Positions 15,347-24,639 of a stretch of 64,000 nucleotides of DNA are shown here, piece by piece. The DNA is taken from the NCBI RefSeq assembly GCF_001431315.2, contig NZ_LKHV02000001.1:1674001-1738000 (forward strand), in the 5' to 3' direction. The translations under genes and the position numbers were made by a program. This DNA is from Candidatus Berkiella cookevillensis. Lineage in GTDB: Bacteria > Pseudomonadota > Gammaproteobacteria > Berkiellales > Berkiellaceae. The first letter of the stretch is position 1; every line of letters begins with the position of its first letter. The notes below the pieces were generated by a model, which saw only the letters and a program-made list of their open reading frames with translations, did not search any database and had not been told where the DNA came from.

Positions 15347-16852
15347 CTAGTAAGCCTTAGCACGTTTTCGTTTAGACTTCTCTATTCTATGTTTAATCAT
15401 ACGTCTTCGCTTACTGAGCTGCTTAGGTGTAAGCTCATTCACTTTATGCTTATAAGGATTTGCCGTTGTTTTAAACACAAGTTTTACAGGCGTTGAATGC
15501 AGTTTCAAAGCCTTCATATAATAATGCATCAAATAACGTTGGTAATGCGGTGGCACGCTTTCTGCCTGGCTGCCATGAATAACAACGGTGGGCGGGAAAT
15601 GTCCCCCACTATGTGCATAACGTAATTTAATGCGTCTACCATGCACCAAAGGCGGCAAAGCTTGCATTTGTGCCTGATACAAAATTTCTGTTAACTGTGC
15701 CGTAGAGTATTTTTTACTTGCTTCTTTATATGCACGAGCAATCAGCTTATACAAAAGCCCCACATTGGTGCCATGAAGCGCAGATATCGTTTGCACTTTA
15801 ATAAAATCCGCAAAACGTAAACGCTGGCTAATTTGCTGCTTAACCTTTTGCTTTTGTTCTGTTTCTAAATTATCCCACTTATTCAAACATAGGATAATTG
15901 ATTTACCTGCCTCTATCGTATAGTGAATCAATTTTAAATCTTGTTCGCCCAAACCTTCTTGTGCATCGATAATAATCAAGGCAACGTGGCATGACTGCAC
16001 TGCTTGCAAGGTTTTGACGATAGAGAACTTTTCTATTTTCTCTTTGATATTCGCCTTTTTACGAACACCTGCCGTATCAATTAAAATAAATTTTTTGCCA
16101 AAATGTTCAAGCTCAGACTCAATGCTATCAATGGTTGTACCTGCTTCATCATAAACAACCATGCGTTCTTCACCCAACATGCGATTTGTCAGAGTGGATT
16201 TTCCAACATTGGGTCTACCAATAATAGCAACTCTGATAGGTTGCTCTTCTTCAAAAGTATCTTCTAAATCATCTAGCTCTGCTTCTAAAGATTCTAAATC
16301 AAGCGCCTCGTCGTCTTCGTCTTCTTCATAATAACCACAGTCTTCATTCACAGGCTCTTCAGGTGGCAATAAACTATCCAGCACATGCGCCATCAACTGA
16401 TTCAGACCACGATTATGTTCAGCAGAAACACAATGAATTTCTTTGATGCCCACTTGATAAAACTCTGCGGACAAACAATCTGCATCACCGGCATCAATTT
16501 TGTTCACCAATAGATACAATGGTTTATTTAACATTCGTAATTGGCTGGCAATTTCTAAATCTTCAGGCATTAAACCTGCTTTAGCATCCACAACAAAGAA
16601 AATATGTGAAGCATCATTCAATGCCGCTTTTACTTGGCTTTCAACCAAACTACGATAGGTGTCTTTTAGAAAAAGACCACCTGTATCAACAAAAATATGC
16701 GGCACATCATGTCGTCGGCCATGTCCATATTGGCGATCGCGCGTTATACCTTTGAGGTTGCCTACTAATGCATCTCTCGAGCACGTAAATTGATTAAAAA
16801 GTGTAGATTTACCTACATTGGGTCTACCTACGATCGCAACTACAGGAATCAT
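15347..16852 (-). CDS. der: Ribosome biogenesis GTPase Der (EngA)
   Basis: 501 residues. Two tandem Era-like G domains, each with GRPNVGKST, DTxG and NKxD motifs, plus a C-terminal KH-like domain, acting in 50S subunit maturation. The linker between the G domains is strongly acidic (about residues 170-205, EEDEDDEALDLESLEAELDD), and the C-terminus is very basic (SKRRRMIKHRIEKSKRKRAK). It starts 10 nt after the bamB stop, in the usual bamB-der order. Confidence 0.97.
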   Translation of the reverse strand: MIPVVAIVGRPNVGKSTLFNQFTCSRDALVGNLKGITRDRQYGHGRRHDVPHIFVDTGGLFLKDTYRSLVESQVKAALNDASHIFFVVDAKAGLMPEDLEIASQLRMLNKPLYLLVNKIDAGDADCLSAEFYQVGIKEIHCVSAEHNRGLNQLMAHVLDSLLPPEEPVNEDCGYYEEDEDDEALDLESLEAELDDLEDTFEEEQPIRVAIIGRPNVGKSTLTNRMLGEERMVVYDEAGTTIDSIESELEHFGKKFILIDTAGVRKKANIKEKIEKFSIVKTLQAVQSCHVALIIIDAQEGLGEQDLKLIHYTIEAGKSIILCLNKWDNLETEQKQKVKQQISQRLRFADFIKVQTISALHGTNVGLLYKLIARAYKEASKKYSTAQLTEILYQAQMQALPPLVHGRRIKLRYAHSGGHFPPTVVIHGSQAESVPPHYQRYLMHYYMKALKLHSTPVKLVFKTTANPYKHKVNELTPKQLSKRRRMIKHRIEKSKRKRAKAY

Positions 16853-16862
16853 GGTGTATATC

Positions 16863-18071
16863 TTAACCTTTATGTCTATTATTCATATCAAGCGACAAGT
16901 CTACGCGAGAGAGTTTGCCATTTTGTTGTGAAACCAACAAGAAATCATTTGCAGCAACAGGCGCCTGATAAAATTTCTCACCTGCTTCTGCTCTACCTTG
17001 CAAATGGCCTGTCTGAGTATCCAACCAATGCACATACCCCCCTCTATCAGCAACAACAATATGCCCCTGATAAAGACTTGGATTGGTTATATATCGTGTT
17101 GCAAGTTGATTTTGCTTCCACAAGGTAACGCCGGTCTGTCTGTCAATCGACCATAAATTATGCTCATCATCGGTGATGTAAAGCGCTGTTTGATCATAAG
17201 CCATATTTTCATGTGCAGAGATATTACGCTCCCAGTTGAGCTGCCCTGTTTCTAAATCAAGGGCTGCTAGCTTGCCTTGATAAGCAATGATATAGACAGT
17301 ATTACCAATAACGATAGGATCAGCACTGATATCAACCATGCGTTGTAATTCAGAGCGACCCCGAGAAGTTACAAGCGTATACTCCCATTCAATCATGCCA
17401 CTATACAAATTCAAAGCAACCAATCTGCCCGAAGAAAGGCCAACCAATACTTTATCTTGGCTTACAACAGGCGCACTTTTGGTTCGCAACGTCAGCGCCG
17501 GCACAGAGTGATTGACGCGCCATAGTATTTCACCATTTCTAGAATTCAAGGCGTTTACACTGCCATCTAAGGCATTTACAACTACCATTTGACCTTGGCC
17601 ACCCGGCATAGAAACCACTTCACTTGAAACGGATTGACGCCACAATTCTGCACCTGTTGTTCTGTCTAAAGACACAACAAATTGCTTTGCGGTCACAATC
17701 AATTGATTATCAATAACAACAGGCCCTGCTGTAATATTCAAACCAATCTTATGCGACCATACTTCTTTGCCATTACTAAAATTTAAGGCAGAAACTAAAC
17801 CATTGTCTGAAGCTGAGTAAATGGTGTTTTCAAAAATAATGGGTCGAATTTTATTGTATAAACTATAATTTTCTTTGCCTTTTTTAGTCCATGCAATTTT
17901 TGCTACACGATGCCCACTATTCTTTGATTTCATTTCTGGCAAAGCACTTAATTCAGGCTCTGCTCTTTTCTCAAAAGGATTACGAATAGGACTTTGTCCG
18001 CAAGCAGTCAACCCCAAAATACTTGCAGTTAAAATCGCTGCACTTACTTTTTTATACTTCAAATTAAACAT
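16863..18071 (-). CDS. bamB: Outer membrane assembly lipoprotein BamB
   Basis: A 402-residue lipoprotein of the BAM complex that inserts outer-membrane proteins. The signal peptide ends in a lipobox (ILGLTACGQS, lipidated Cys about 24), followed by an eight-bladed PQQ-like beta-propeller with repeating GxxxWR/WExxI motifs (GAELWRQ, GEILWRVN, GMIEWEYTL, GQLNWERN, GVTLWKQN). It is transcribed between yfgM and der. Confidence 0.95.
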   Translation of the reverse strand: MFNLKYKKVSAAILTASILGLTACGQSPIRNPFEKRAEPELSALPEMKSKNSGHRVAKIAWTKKGKENYSLYNKIRPIIFENTIYSASDNGLVSALNFSNGKEVWSHKIGLNITAGPVVIDNQLIVTAKQFVVSLDRTTGAELWRQSVSSEVVSMPGGQGQMVVVNALDGSVNALNSRNGEILWRVNHSVPALTLRTKSAPVVSQDKVLVGLSSGRLVALNLYSGMIEWEYTLVTSRGRSELQRMVDISADPIVIGNTVYIIAYQGKLAALDLETGQLNWERNISAHENMAYDQTALYITDDEHNLWSIDRQTGVTLWKQNQLATRYITNPSLYQGHIVVADRGGYVHWLDTQTGHLQGRAEAGEKFYQAPVAANDFLLVSQQNGKLSRVDLSLDMNNRHKG

Positions 18072-18081
18072 TATTTGTTGC

Positions 18082-18765
18082 CTACCCTTTTTGCTTTGTA
18101 GCTTCGCTTTCTTTTAATGCTTCAATATCTTTGTTGCTTAAACCAAGATTATTGAGCTTTAATGTGAGCAATGGACCATGAAGTGCTTCATCCGGTGCTG
18201 CCAAAATCGCCGCCTTATAAGAATCTACTGCATCTGCCAGCTTATTTTCTTGCTTATTCATATCGCCTTTTAGCTCCTCCATTAAGGTGAGCCAACCATT
18301 TGCATTTTTCTTATCATACAAGGCATACGCTTTGTCTAACTCGCCAGCTGCCAAAAATACTTTAATGAGACGTATTCTCGCTATTTTTTTGAAGTCATTA
18401 TCGATACTTTTTTCCATGACCCATTTCAAATGCTTCTCAGCTTGAACATAGTCTTTTCCTTCAACTGCTTTTTTAGCAAGCATAAGAGAAGCTATTTGCG
18501 CATAGGGTGTTTTTGCATATTCGTTAATCAAACGATTTGCTTTACTCTGTACACTTGCTTCATCATTTTGTTCTTCGCTCTTTAGCATCCCAAAATAATG
18601 TTCTGAAGCCTGCCCAACCAACACTTCTTTATGGTGAAGCCAATAGCGCCCCCCTAAGAAAATGCTCATTACAATAATCACAATCCATGACAACATATTG
18701 CCATGTTTACTAAACCATTTCTTAATCGCTTCCCACTGTTGTTCTTCAGTTTCGTAACCTACCAC
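18082..18765 (-). CDS. yfgM: YfgM/AncA-like tetratricopeptide membrane protein
   Basis: 227 residues. A short cytosolic N-terminus (EEQQWEAIKKWFSKHG), one membrane helix (about 22-42, MLSWIVIIVMSIFLGG) and a periplasmic TPR-like domain. YfgM homologues interact with the SecYEG translocon and PpiD as an ancillary chaperone. The gene sits between hisS and bamB as in most gammaproteobacteria. Confidence 0.92.
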   Translation of the reverse strand: MVGYETEEQQWEAIKKWFSKHGNMLSWIVIIVMSIFLGGRYWLHHKEVLVGQASEHYFGMLKSEEQNDEASVQSKANRLINEYAKTPYAQIASLMLAKKAVEGKDYVQAEKHLKWVMEKSIDNDFKKIARIRLIKVFLAAGELDKAYALYDKKNANGWLTLMEELKGDMNKQENKLADAVDSYKAAILAAPDEALHGPLLTLKLNNLGLSNKDIEALKESEATKQKG

Positions 18766-18793
18766 AACGATCTCCTTACAGAATTAATTCCAA

Positions 18794-20062
18794 TCAACGA
18801 ATCGCATTTTTTAAAAATATAATCAAATCTTCAAACCCGAGGCTTTGTTGCTCCGTATGAGCACGTAATGACTTGAGCGTAAAACGCTTATTGCTGCGTT
18901 CATCTTCACCATAGATAATCGCCCATTCTGCACCACTTTTATCCGCTTTTTTAAATTGCGACTTAAAGCTACCTTCACCACAATGGCACACTAATTTAAT
19001 ATGTGGGACTTCATCTCTAATTTTTTCTGCAATCGCCAGCGTTTCTAAAGAATCATGCACAATAAAAACATCAACGCTTTTAGTTGCTGGTAAAGCCGCT
19101 TTTTCTTGCAATAGTAATAATAATCTTTCAATACCTAAAGCAAAACCTGTGCTAGGTGTGGATGTTTTTTGGCCACCAATGAGACTTACTAAATCATCAT
19201 ATCGACCGCCAGCGCAAACTGTACTTTGTGCACCCAGTAATTCAGACTTCCACTCATAAACAGCATGCGTATAGTAATCAAGCCCTCGAACCAAACAAGG
19301 GTTAATCACAAAAGGTATAGAATGCTGGCTAAGATGATGTCCGATTGTTTCAAAATGAGCCGTAGACTGCTCGCCTAAAAATTCTAAAATGCTGGGAGCA
19401 TCTTTTATTAAGGCTTGCATGCTACTTTCTTTGCTATCCAAAATACGCATTGGATTTGCAGTCAACCGTCTTTGCGAGTCTTCGTCCAAAGCATCTTTAT
19501 GATCAGAAAAATACTCTACTAATTTTTGCCTATAAACGAGTCTTTCTTCATAAGTGCCTAAAGAATTAATTTCTAAAGTCACGACATCAGAGATATTGAG
19601 CATTTTCCACAGCCGCGCTGTCATGAGTAGCAATTCAATATCAATATCTGGCCCTGAAAAACCAAAAGCCTCTACACCCAACTGATGAAATTGGCGCAAA
19701 CGCCCTTTCTGCGGACGTTCTCTTCGAAACATCGGCCCTAAATACCATAGCTTTTGGCTTTGATTATGGATTAAACCATTTTCTAATACGGCCCTTACAC
19801 ATTGCGCCGTTCCTTCTGGCCGAAGACTTAAGAGATCCCCACCTTTATCTTCGAGGGTATACATCTCTTTCTCAACAATATCAGTCACTTGACCTATCGC
19901 ACGCTTAAACAAGTCCGATTTCTCGAGTAGCGGAGAACGAATTTCATTGTAGCCATAGCCACCCAACAAACTTTTAAATTTGTCTTCCAAATAATGCCAA
20001 TACCCAATATCTGCGGGTAGTATGTCTTTCATACCTTTAACGACCTGAATATCTAGGCCCAT
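18794..20062 (-). CDS. hisS: Histidyl-tRNA synthetase
   Basis: A 422-residue class II synthetase. Motif 1 region at YNEIRSPLLEKSDLF; motif 2 around MFRRERPQKGRLRQFHQLGVEAFG; the histidine-binding LVRGLDYYTHAVYEW; motif 3 STGFALGIERLLLLL; and a C-terminal anticodon-binding domain. It heads the yfgM-bamB-der run. The usual upstream neighbour ispG is absent. Confidence 0.97.
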   Translation of the reverse strand: MGLDIQVVKGMKDILPADIGYWHYLEDKFKSLLGGYGYNEIRSPLLEKSDLFKRAIGQVTDIVEKEMYTLEDKGGDLLSLRPEGTAQCVRAVLENGLIHNQSQKLWYLGPMFRRERPQKGRLRQFHQLGVEAFGFSGPDIDIELLLMTARLWKMLNISDVVTLEINSLGTYEERLVYRQKLVEYFSDHKDALDEDSQRRLTANPMRILDSKESSMQALIKDAPSILEFLGEQSTAHFETIGHHLSQHSIPFVINPCLVRGLDYYTHAVYEWKSELLGAQSTVCAGGRYDDLVSLIGGQKTSTPSTGFALGIERLLLLLQEKAALPATKSVDVFIVHDSLETLAIAEKIRDEVPHIKLVCHCGEGSFKSQFKKADKSGAEWAIIYGEDERSNKRFTLKSLRAHTEQQSLGFEDLIIFLKNAIR

Positions 20063-20298
20063 GACAAATCATCCTATCGTTTCTACAAATTATAAAAGCT
20101 TGGGCTCTAATGGCATAAACAATCATTTAAAGCTCAAATGTGGAGGCCACATTTTCCCAGATTAAGGGCTAGCAATAAAGCCAACCCATGGAAAATGTTC
20201 AAAGATAAGGCAAAAAAAAGTACGAATATGCCTTCTGATATGCAAAATCAGAAAAAAATAAGGTTAAATTCAAAGATGCCAGCAACAAAATTATTAGA

Positions 20299-20721
20299 CT
20301 AACTCATATTGGTGTCTAAAATTTCCAAAAATAATGGCTCACGCTCCACTTTCTTACGATAGTAATCGATGATCGTTTGAGGTACTTCCATCATCTCAAC
20401 AGGTATTGAGTGCAATTGCGCATATTTAATTTGATCTTGTATGCCTTTAGACTTTTCCCAGCCAGGCATCTTTAAAACAATAACTTTATCGCAACGTTTT
20501 ATCATGCAATGATTAAAACGCTGCCAGTCCTCCAGACGATCTGTTAAATCAGCAAAATTTTCTAGCATGGCATTATGATTTGTTGCAGAAAACACATGAA
20601 TACCATCGCGAATGAGCTGCGCAGCCATCCATGCAGTCACTAAATAACGAGTATCTCGGATATTTTTTTCTTCATGTGTATAGGGGGAAGCAAGATAGGC
20701 CATGGTTTGATTTTGCGACAT
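20299..20721 (-). CDS. DUF1937 family protein
   Basis: 140 residues resembling DUF1937, a nucleoside 2-deoxyribosyltransferase-like fold: N-terminal MAYLASPYTHEEKNIRDTRY, central HVFSATNHN and CDKVIVLKMPGWEKSKGIQDQI with a GWxxSxGxxxE-type region. Enzymatic function is unproven. It occupies the interval between hisS and the rodZ-like gene where ispG would be expected, next to a dispersed repeat. Confidence 0.75.
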   Translation of the reverse strand: MSQNQTMAYLASPYTHEEKNIRDTRYLVTAWMAAQLIRDGIHVFSATNHNAMLENFADLTDRLEDWQRFNHCMIKRCDKVIVLKMPGWEKSKGIQDQIKYAQLHSIPVEMMEVPQTIIDYYRKKVEREPLFLEILDTNMS

Positions 20722-20840
20722 CGTATTAACTTCCTAGCGTTTAAGTTAACTGGAATGCTTATCATATTATATCCAGTACTTAATGAAAAGGCGGTCTTCA
20801 GGGTAAGGACAGTCCGTTAAGAACAAATTAGTATTTAATA

Positions 20841-21012
20841 GAATGACGAATGAGCGAAGCGAATTGATTTTCTTTCTTTGTTATCAAAAAAAGAGGCGCC
20901 TTTAAGGTGCAAAGAAGGATTTTTAATAAAGATTAAAAAAAATCCATCTGCTCACTAACGTGAGCCTCTTCCCTTGATACCAAGGGAAGAAACTATTCAC
21001 TTCGTTCATTAT
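20841..21012 (-). repeat. Dispersed ~160-bp repeat, copy 2
   Basis: Reverse-orientation partner of 15184-15344. It lies in the 430-bp gene-free stretch 20722-21151. Like copy 1, it contains self-complementary blocks such as CTTCCCTTG/CAAGGGAAG and AAAATCC/GGATTTTT. Confidence 0.6.
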
Positions 21013-21065
21013 CAAAGATAAAGACTAGAATAGTCGAAGCACTTGGACGTTAGGCAAGGCGGCAA

Positions 21066-21117
21066 GCGTCCAAATAACAGGAGTGTATGAAAAATACATG
21101 ACTGTTATTTGAGACGC
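21066..21117. repeat. Extragenic long hairpin
   Basis: CAAATAACAG (21071-21080) pairs with CTGTTATTTG (21102-21111), with an inner TGTAT/ATACA pair and an outer GCGTC/GACGC pair, giving about 20 base pairs in a bulged stem. There is no T tract, so it is not a standard terminator. Flanking GGCAAGGCGGCAAG and GCGAAGCC sequences look like a conserved extragenic repeat family. Confidence 0.5.
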
Positions 21118-21151
21118 GAAGCCAACAAAGCATAACGCTCAAGAGCGAAGA

Positions 21152-21622
21152 CTAGATGGCGTGCCAAGAGCCGTCGGGCTTACGACATGCCGTCCCATAC
21201 AATTTCTCAGTACGGCCATGCACATGAACGGTCGTAACAAACTCGCGACAGTAATAACCTATTTCCGATTCGCCATCACGCACAGGTCTGTAGGTACCCC
21301 AATTGCCTGATTTTGCATTGTTCCAATATACGGTTTCTCCAACAGGAACGCGTGTTGCTTTTGTAAAGGCATAATTGGCTTTTTCCCTGTCATTATCATC
21401 CATGCTCACGCCAATTTGATTACCAATTAATCCACCTAAGAGTGCGCCAATTGCGCCACCAACGACACTACCTGCGCCATGGCCAAACTGAGCACCAATG
21501 ATACCACCCGCAAGCGCCCCTACCACTGTTCCACCCGTTTCTTTTGGTCCTGCTGACTCACAGCCACTGAGTAAAACAATTGTAGATAAGGCCACTGCTG
21601 AAAGCTTTAATTTATTCATCAT
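21152..21622 (-). CDS. Glycine-zipper 2TM lipoprotein (17-kDa antigen-like)
   Basis: From ATG 21622 the protein is 156 residues. It has a signal peptide with lipobox VLLSGCES, then a glycine zipper (GGTVVGALAGGIIGAQFGHG followed by GSVVGGAIGALLGGLIGNQIG) and a C-terminal globular part with two cysteines. It resembles the Rickettsia 17-kDa surface antigen family and SlyB/OmpA-anchor-type lipoproteins of the outer membrane. The TTG-started longer frame would bury the signal peptide and is rejected. Confidence 0.85.
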   Translation of the reverse strand: MMNKLKLSAVALSTIVLLSGCESAGPKETGGTVVGALAGGIIGAQFGHGAGSVVGGAIGALLGGLIGNQIGVSMDDNDREKANYAFTKATRVPVGETVYWNNAKSGNWGTYRPVRDGESEIGYYCREFVTTVHVHGRTEKLYGTACRKPDGSWHAI

Positions 21623-21768
21623 ATGACTTAGTGCAAATGCACTCCTCCCAAGATTAATATAACGAGCAATATGTCCTATTTCGACCTGATGCAAAAATCC
21701 TTAACCACAAAAGATAACCTTATGTGATGCTATAGTTACAGATAAAGAGATTTGGGAAGTAATGCTGT

Positions 21769-21915
21769 ATGGCTTTAAAAGCAATATCTTCGTCTGCTAT
21801 TTTTATCAGTGTTGTTTTGATTGGCTTTTTAGTCATGATGCTTTTTTACAGTGCGGTGCTACTTCAAGATCTATGGAAGGTAGTTTATGCTCACTGTAAA
21901 GCTACAAAAGAATAA
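21769..21915 (+). CDS. Small single-span membrane protein
   Basis: 48 residues beginning MALKAISSSAIFISVVLIGF, with one strong hydrophobic helix (about 9-32) and a short polar tail ending CKATKE. GGGAAG lies 9 nt upstream of the ATG. It is the only plus-strand ORF between the minus-strand lipoprotein and rodZ-like genes. Small size limits confidence; function unknown. Confidence 0.45.
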   Translation: MALKAISSSAIFISVVLIGFLVMMLFYSAVLLQDLWKVVYAHCKATKE

Positions 21916-21919
21916 ACAT

Positions 21920-22495
21920 TTAAGATTTATTCTTTTGTAGCTGATGATGGCTCAATTCTTCCGCCTGTAATTCACTCATCACCATATCCTGAATTGTATC
22001 TTCCATCGTTTTGGCATTTTGAGCTGCTAAATTGAATGCTTCTGAATCCGAGCTTTTTTGATATATCCAGTGTGCAAATTCAGAGACACACAATAAAATT
22101 GCCAAGGCCGCAAACCAACGGAATTTAGATTTATAAGAAGGCAATGCAGGTGAGAATGATTTTTCCTCATAAGGAAAAACCTCATTGACACGCTGCTCGT
22201 ATAATCTCAGCACTTCTTCTCGAGCAATATCTAAATAAGTGGCATATTTTATATAACAGGCAATGAGATCTTGCTTACTGCGCAGCAGCGGTGAGTCCAA
22301 ATCATCTGACTCAATGATTTCTACCATTGTTTGACTAACACCTAAGTAAGCAGCTATATCTTCTATTCTTTGATTTTGCAGAATTCTTTGGCTTTTTAAC
22401 AAAGCACCAGGCCCCGAGAAACGAGTAGCAACCTCATCTTTTTCTAAGAAAACATGAATTTGCTCGTCTGACAGTGTTCCCATTTGATCACTCAT
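21920..22495 (-). CDS. RodZ-like helix-turn-helix membrane protein (short)
   Basis: 191 residues. A cytosolic HTH_25 domain (GALLKSQRILQNQRIEDIAAYLGVSQTMVEIIESDD) and one membrane helix (about 127-147, FRWFAALAILLCVSEFAHWIY), followed by only about 40 periplasmic residues. RodZ binds MreB and shapes the cell; this version lacks the large periplasmic domain of the E. coli protein. The position after pilW-rlmN is that of rodZ, which supports the call. Confidence 0.75.
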   Translation of the reverse strand: MSDQMGTLSDEQIHVFLEKDEVATRFSGPGALLKSQRILQNQRIEDIAAYLGVSQTMVEIIESDDLDSPLLRSKQDLIACYIKYATYLDIAREEVLRLYEQRVNEVFPYEEKSFSPALPSYKSKFRWFAALAILLCVSEFAHWIYQKSSDSEAFNLAAQNAKTMEDTIQDMVMSELQAEELSHHQLQKNKS

Positions 22496-22522
22496 GGTTC
22501 ACGGCTCCTATATCAATCAATG

Positions 22523-23317
22523 CTATAAATTTCTAAGGGTATTAGGATATTGCGCATTTAGCATTAATTGTATGCTTGCTTCTTTGTCCTTTTCACCCGA
22601 TAGTTCTGCCAATTTCAAACCTAATAGTAACGAACGCTTGGTTGGCGCTGCTAACTTTGTATAAGTTGAATAATAGCTTTGTGCTCGTTGATAATCATTG
22701 TTTTTAAACTTTATAACTGCCAACTCTAATAAGGATTGGTATCGATTGGGATCGTGTTTCAATGCACGCTCAAAATAATTTTCTGCCTTTGCAAGATTTG
22801 GAACTTGCATAATACAAAGGCCTGCATTTTCTAAAACTTCAGCGGTCTTAGAATAGGTCAAATCTTCTAGCGCCAATAAAAACTCTTTTTCTGCTTCTTG
22901 ATAGCGACCTTGTCGACATAAAAATGCGCCATAATTATTATGGCTTTTACCATTTTTAGAGTCTAATCGCACTGCTTTGGCATAAAATTTTTCTGCTTCA
23001 ACAAATTCGCCTACCTTCTCAAGATAATATCCATAAGCTTGATTAACATCTGCAACATTAGGTGCCATTTCAACGGCTTTTACTAATTTAGACTTAGCAC
23101 GCACATAGTTACCTTGCGTTAAGTAACCCATACCTAATTCAGCATTTAATCGTGCGGCTTTTTCATAATCCACAACATTAGGCATGTCATACATGCTGGT
23201 AGGCGATGTTTGAGATATTTTTTCTTTAGGCTGGTTGGCTTCTTGAGATTTATTTACAGTCTGGCACCCAGATAGCAAAACTACGAGTGCTACTAATAAT
23301 CCTTTATTCAAACTCAT
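22523..23317 (-). CDS. pilW: Type IV pilus biogenesis lipoprotein PilW/PilF
   Basis: 264 residues. Signal peptide with lipobox VLLSGCQT, then about six TPR units (AARLNAELGMGYLTQGNYVRA, GKSHNNYGAFLCRQGRYQEA and others). PilW/PilF is the outer-membrane pilotin for the PilQ secretin. It lies between rlmN and the rodZ-like gene as in Pseudomonas and Legionella. No other pilus gene is in the window. Confidence 0.9.
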   Translation of the reverse strand: MSLNKGLLVALVVLLSGCQTVNKSQEANQPKEKISQTSPTSMYDMPNVVDYEKAARLNAELGMGYLTQGNYVRAKSKLVKAVEMAPNVADVNQAYGYYLEKVGEFVEAEKFYAKAVRLDSKNGKSHNNYGAFLCRQGRYQEAEKEFLLALEDLTYSKTAEVLENAGLCIMQVPNLAKAENYFERALKHDPNRYQSLLELAVIKFKNNDYQRAQSYYSTYTKLAAPTKRSLLLGLKLAELSGEKDKEASIQLMLNAQYPNTLRNL

Positions 23318-23362
23318 AAACGCTCCTAATAAAGCTTCACAAGGAAATTTTAAGCGAATAGC

Positions 23363-24514
23363 CTAATTAATCGTTGGCTCCTGGCTGACAGTCGTATTAA
23401 CTACCACAGGCAGCTGATACTGTTTCATCGATTGATAAGCTTGGCTTCTTTTGGTTCTATCCAATACACGACCTGCTAATTGCCCACAAGCAGCATCAAT
23501 ATCATCACCACGCGTTCGTCTTACGATTGTAATGATGTCATGAGCCATTAATATTTCTTGGAATGCTTGGATGGTTTCTTTAGAAGAACACTTATAATCA
23601 GCGCCTGCAAATGGATTAAAGGGAATTAAGTTTACTTTAGCAGGGAAATTATTTAAGACCTTAACCAGTTCATGTGCATGATGCTTTTGATCATTAATAC
23701 CCGCTAACATGACATATTCAATCGTTACTTTTCTACGTTTGTGCTTTTGCGTCCAACGTTTGCAAGTTTTAATTAAATCTGCAAGTGGATATTTTTTATT
23801 AATCGGCATAATTTCAGTACGAATCGCATCATTAGGTGCATGCAAAGAAACCGCTAAAGCAATATCGGTATCATCAATAAATTTTTCCAAGAATGGCAAT
23901 ACACCTGAAGTACTGAGCGTTACCCGTTTTTTAGATAAATTATAAGCAATGTCATCTTGCATGATACTAATCGTTGGAAGTACATTCTCGTAATTTAAGA
24001 GTGGCTCACCCATTCCCATAAATACTACGTTCGTTACGGGATTTTCTTTTTCAATTTCTTTACGCAAAGTATGCACAACATACCAAAGTTGCCCAATAAT
24101 CTCGGCAGGCGTAAGATTTCTCTGGAATCCTTGCTGCGCTGTATGGCAAAACTTACAATTGAGTGCGCATCCTACCTGGGATGAAATACATAAAGTTGCA
24201 CGATTTTTTTCTGGAATATAAACCGTTTCTATCGCTGAATTATTAAATGAAGAAAATAGCCACTTGCGTGTTCCATCTTTAGAATGTTGCATAGACAAAA
24301 GCCCTGGCGTGCGAATGTACGCATTTGCCTTTAACTTTTCTCTTAAAGCATGACTCAAATCTGTCATCTCATCGAAATCGATAACGCCCTTTTGATGGAT
24401 CCATCTCAACATCTGCTGAGCACGAAATGGCTTTTCATTCATTTTTATAAAGAATTGAGTTAACCCCTTCCTATCTAGGTCTAATAAATTTACTTTTTCT
24501 TGAGAGTCTGTCAT
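23363..24514 (-). CDS. rlmN: Dual-specificity 23S rRNA/tRNA methyltransferase RlmN
   Basis: A 383-residue radical-SAM enzyme methylating A2503 of 23S rRNA and A37 of some tRNAs. Contains the CxxxCxxC cluster motif (CALNCKFCHTAQQGF), GMGEPLLNYENV, and the C-terminal catalytic cysteine region GDDIDAACGQLAG. It lies between ndk and pilW in the standard order. Confidence 0.96.
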   Translation of the reverse strand: MTDSQEKVNLLDLDRKGLTQFFIKMNEKPFRAQQMLRWIHQKGVIDFDEMTDLSHALREKLKANAYIRTPGLLSMQHSKDGTRKWLFSSFNNSAIETVYIPEKNRATLCISSQVGCALNCKFCHTAQQGFQRNLTPAEIIGQLWYVVHTLRKEIEKENPVTNVVFMGMGEPLLNYENVLPTISIMQDDIAYNLSKKRVTLSTSGVLPFLEKFIDDTDIALAVSLHAPNDAIRTEIMPINKKYPLADLIKTCKRWTQKHKRRKVTIEYVMLAGINDQKHHAHELVKVLNNFPAKVNLIPFNPFAGADYKCSSKETIQAFQEILMAHDIITIVRRTRGDDIDAACGQLAGRVLDRTKRSQAYQSMKQYQLPVVVNTTVSQEPTIN

Positions 24515-24639
24515 AAACTTAAGTCTTATTTATAAGGGGTTACAATACTTCAATAGAGTCACAGCCGATGAGTCATCAGGTAGGTGCTGATTGTATGATA
24601 ACAAAAGCTCCCACCTCGAAAACTCATATACAAAGACTA

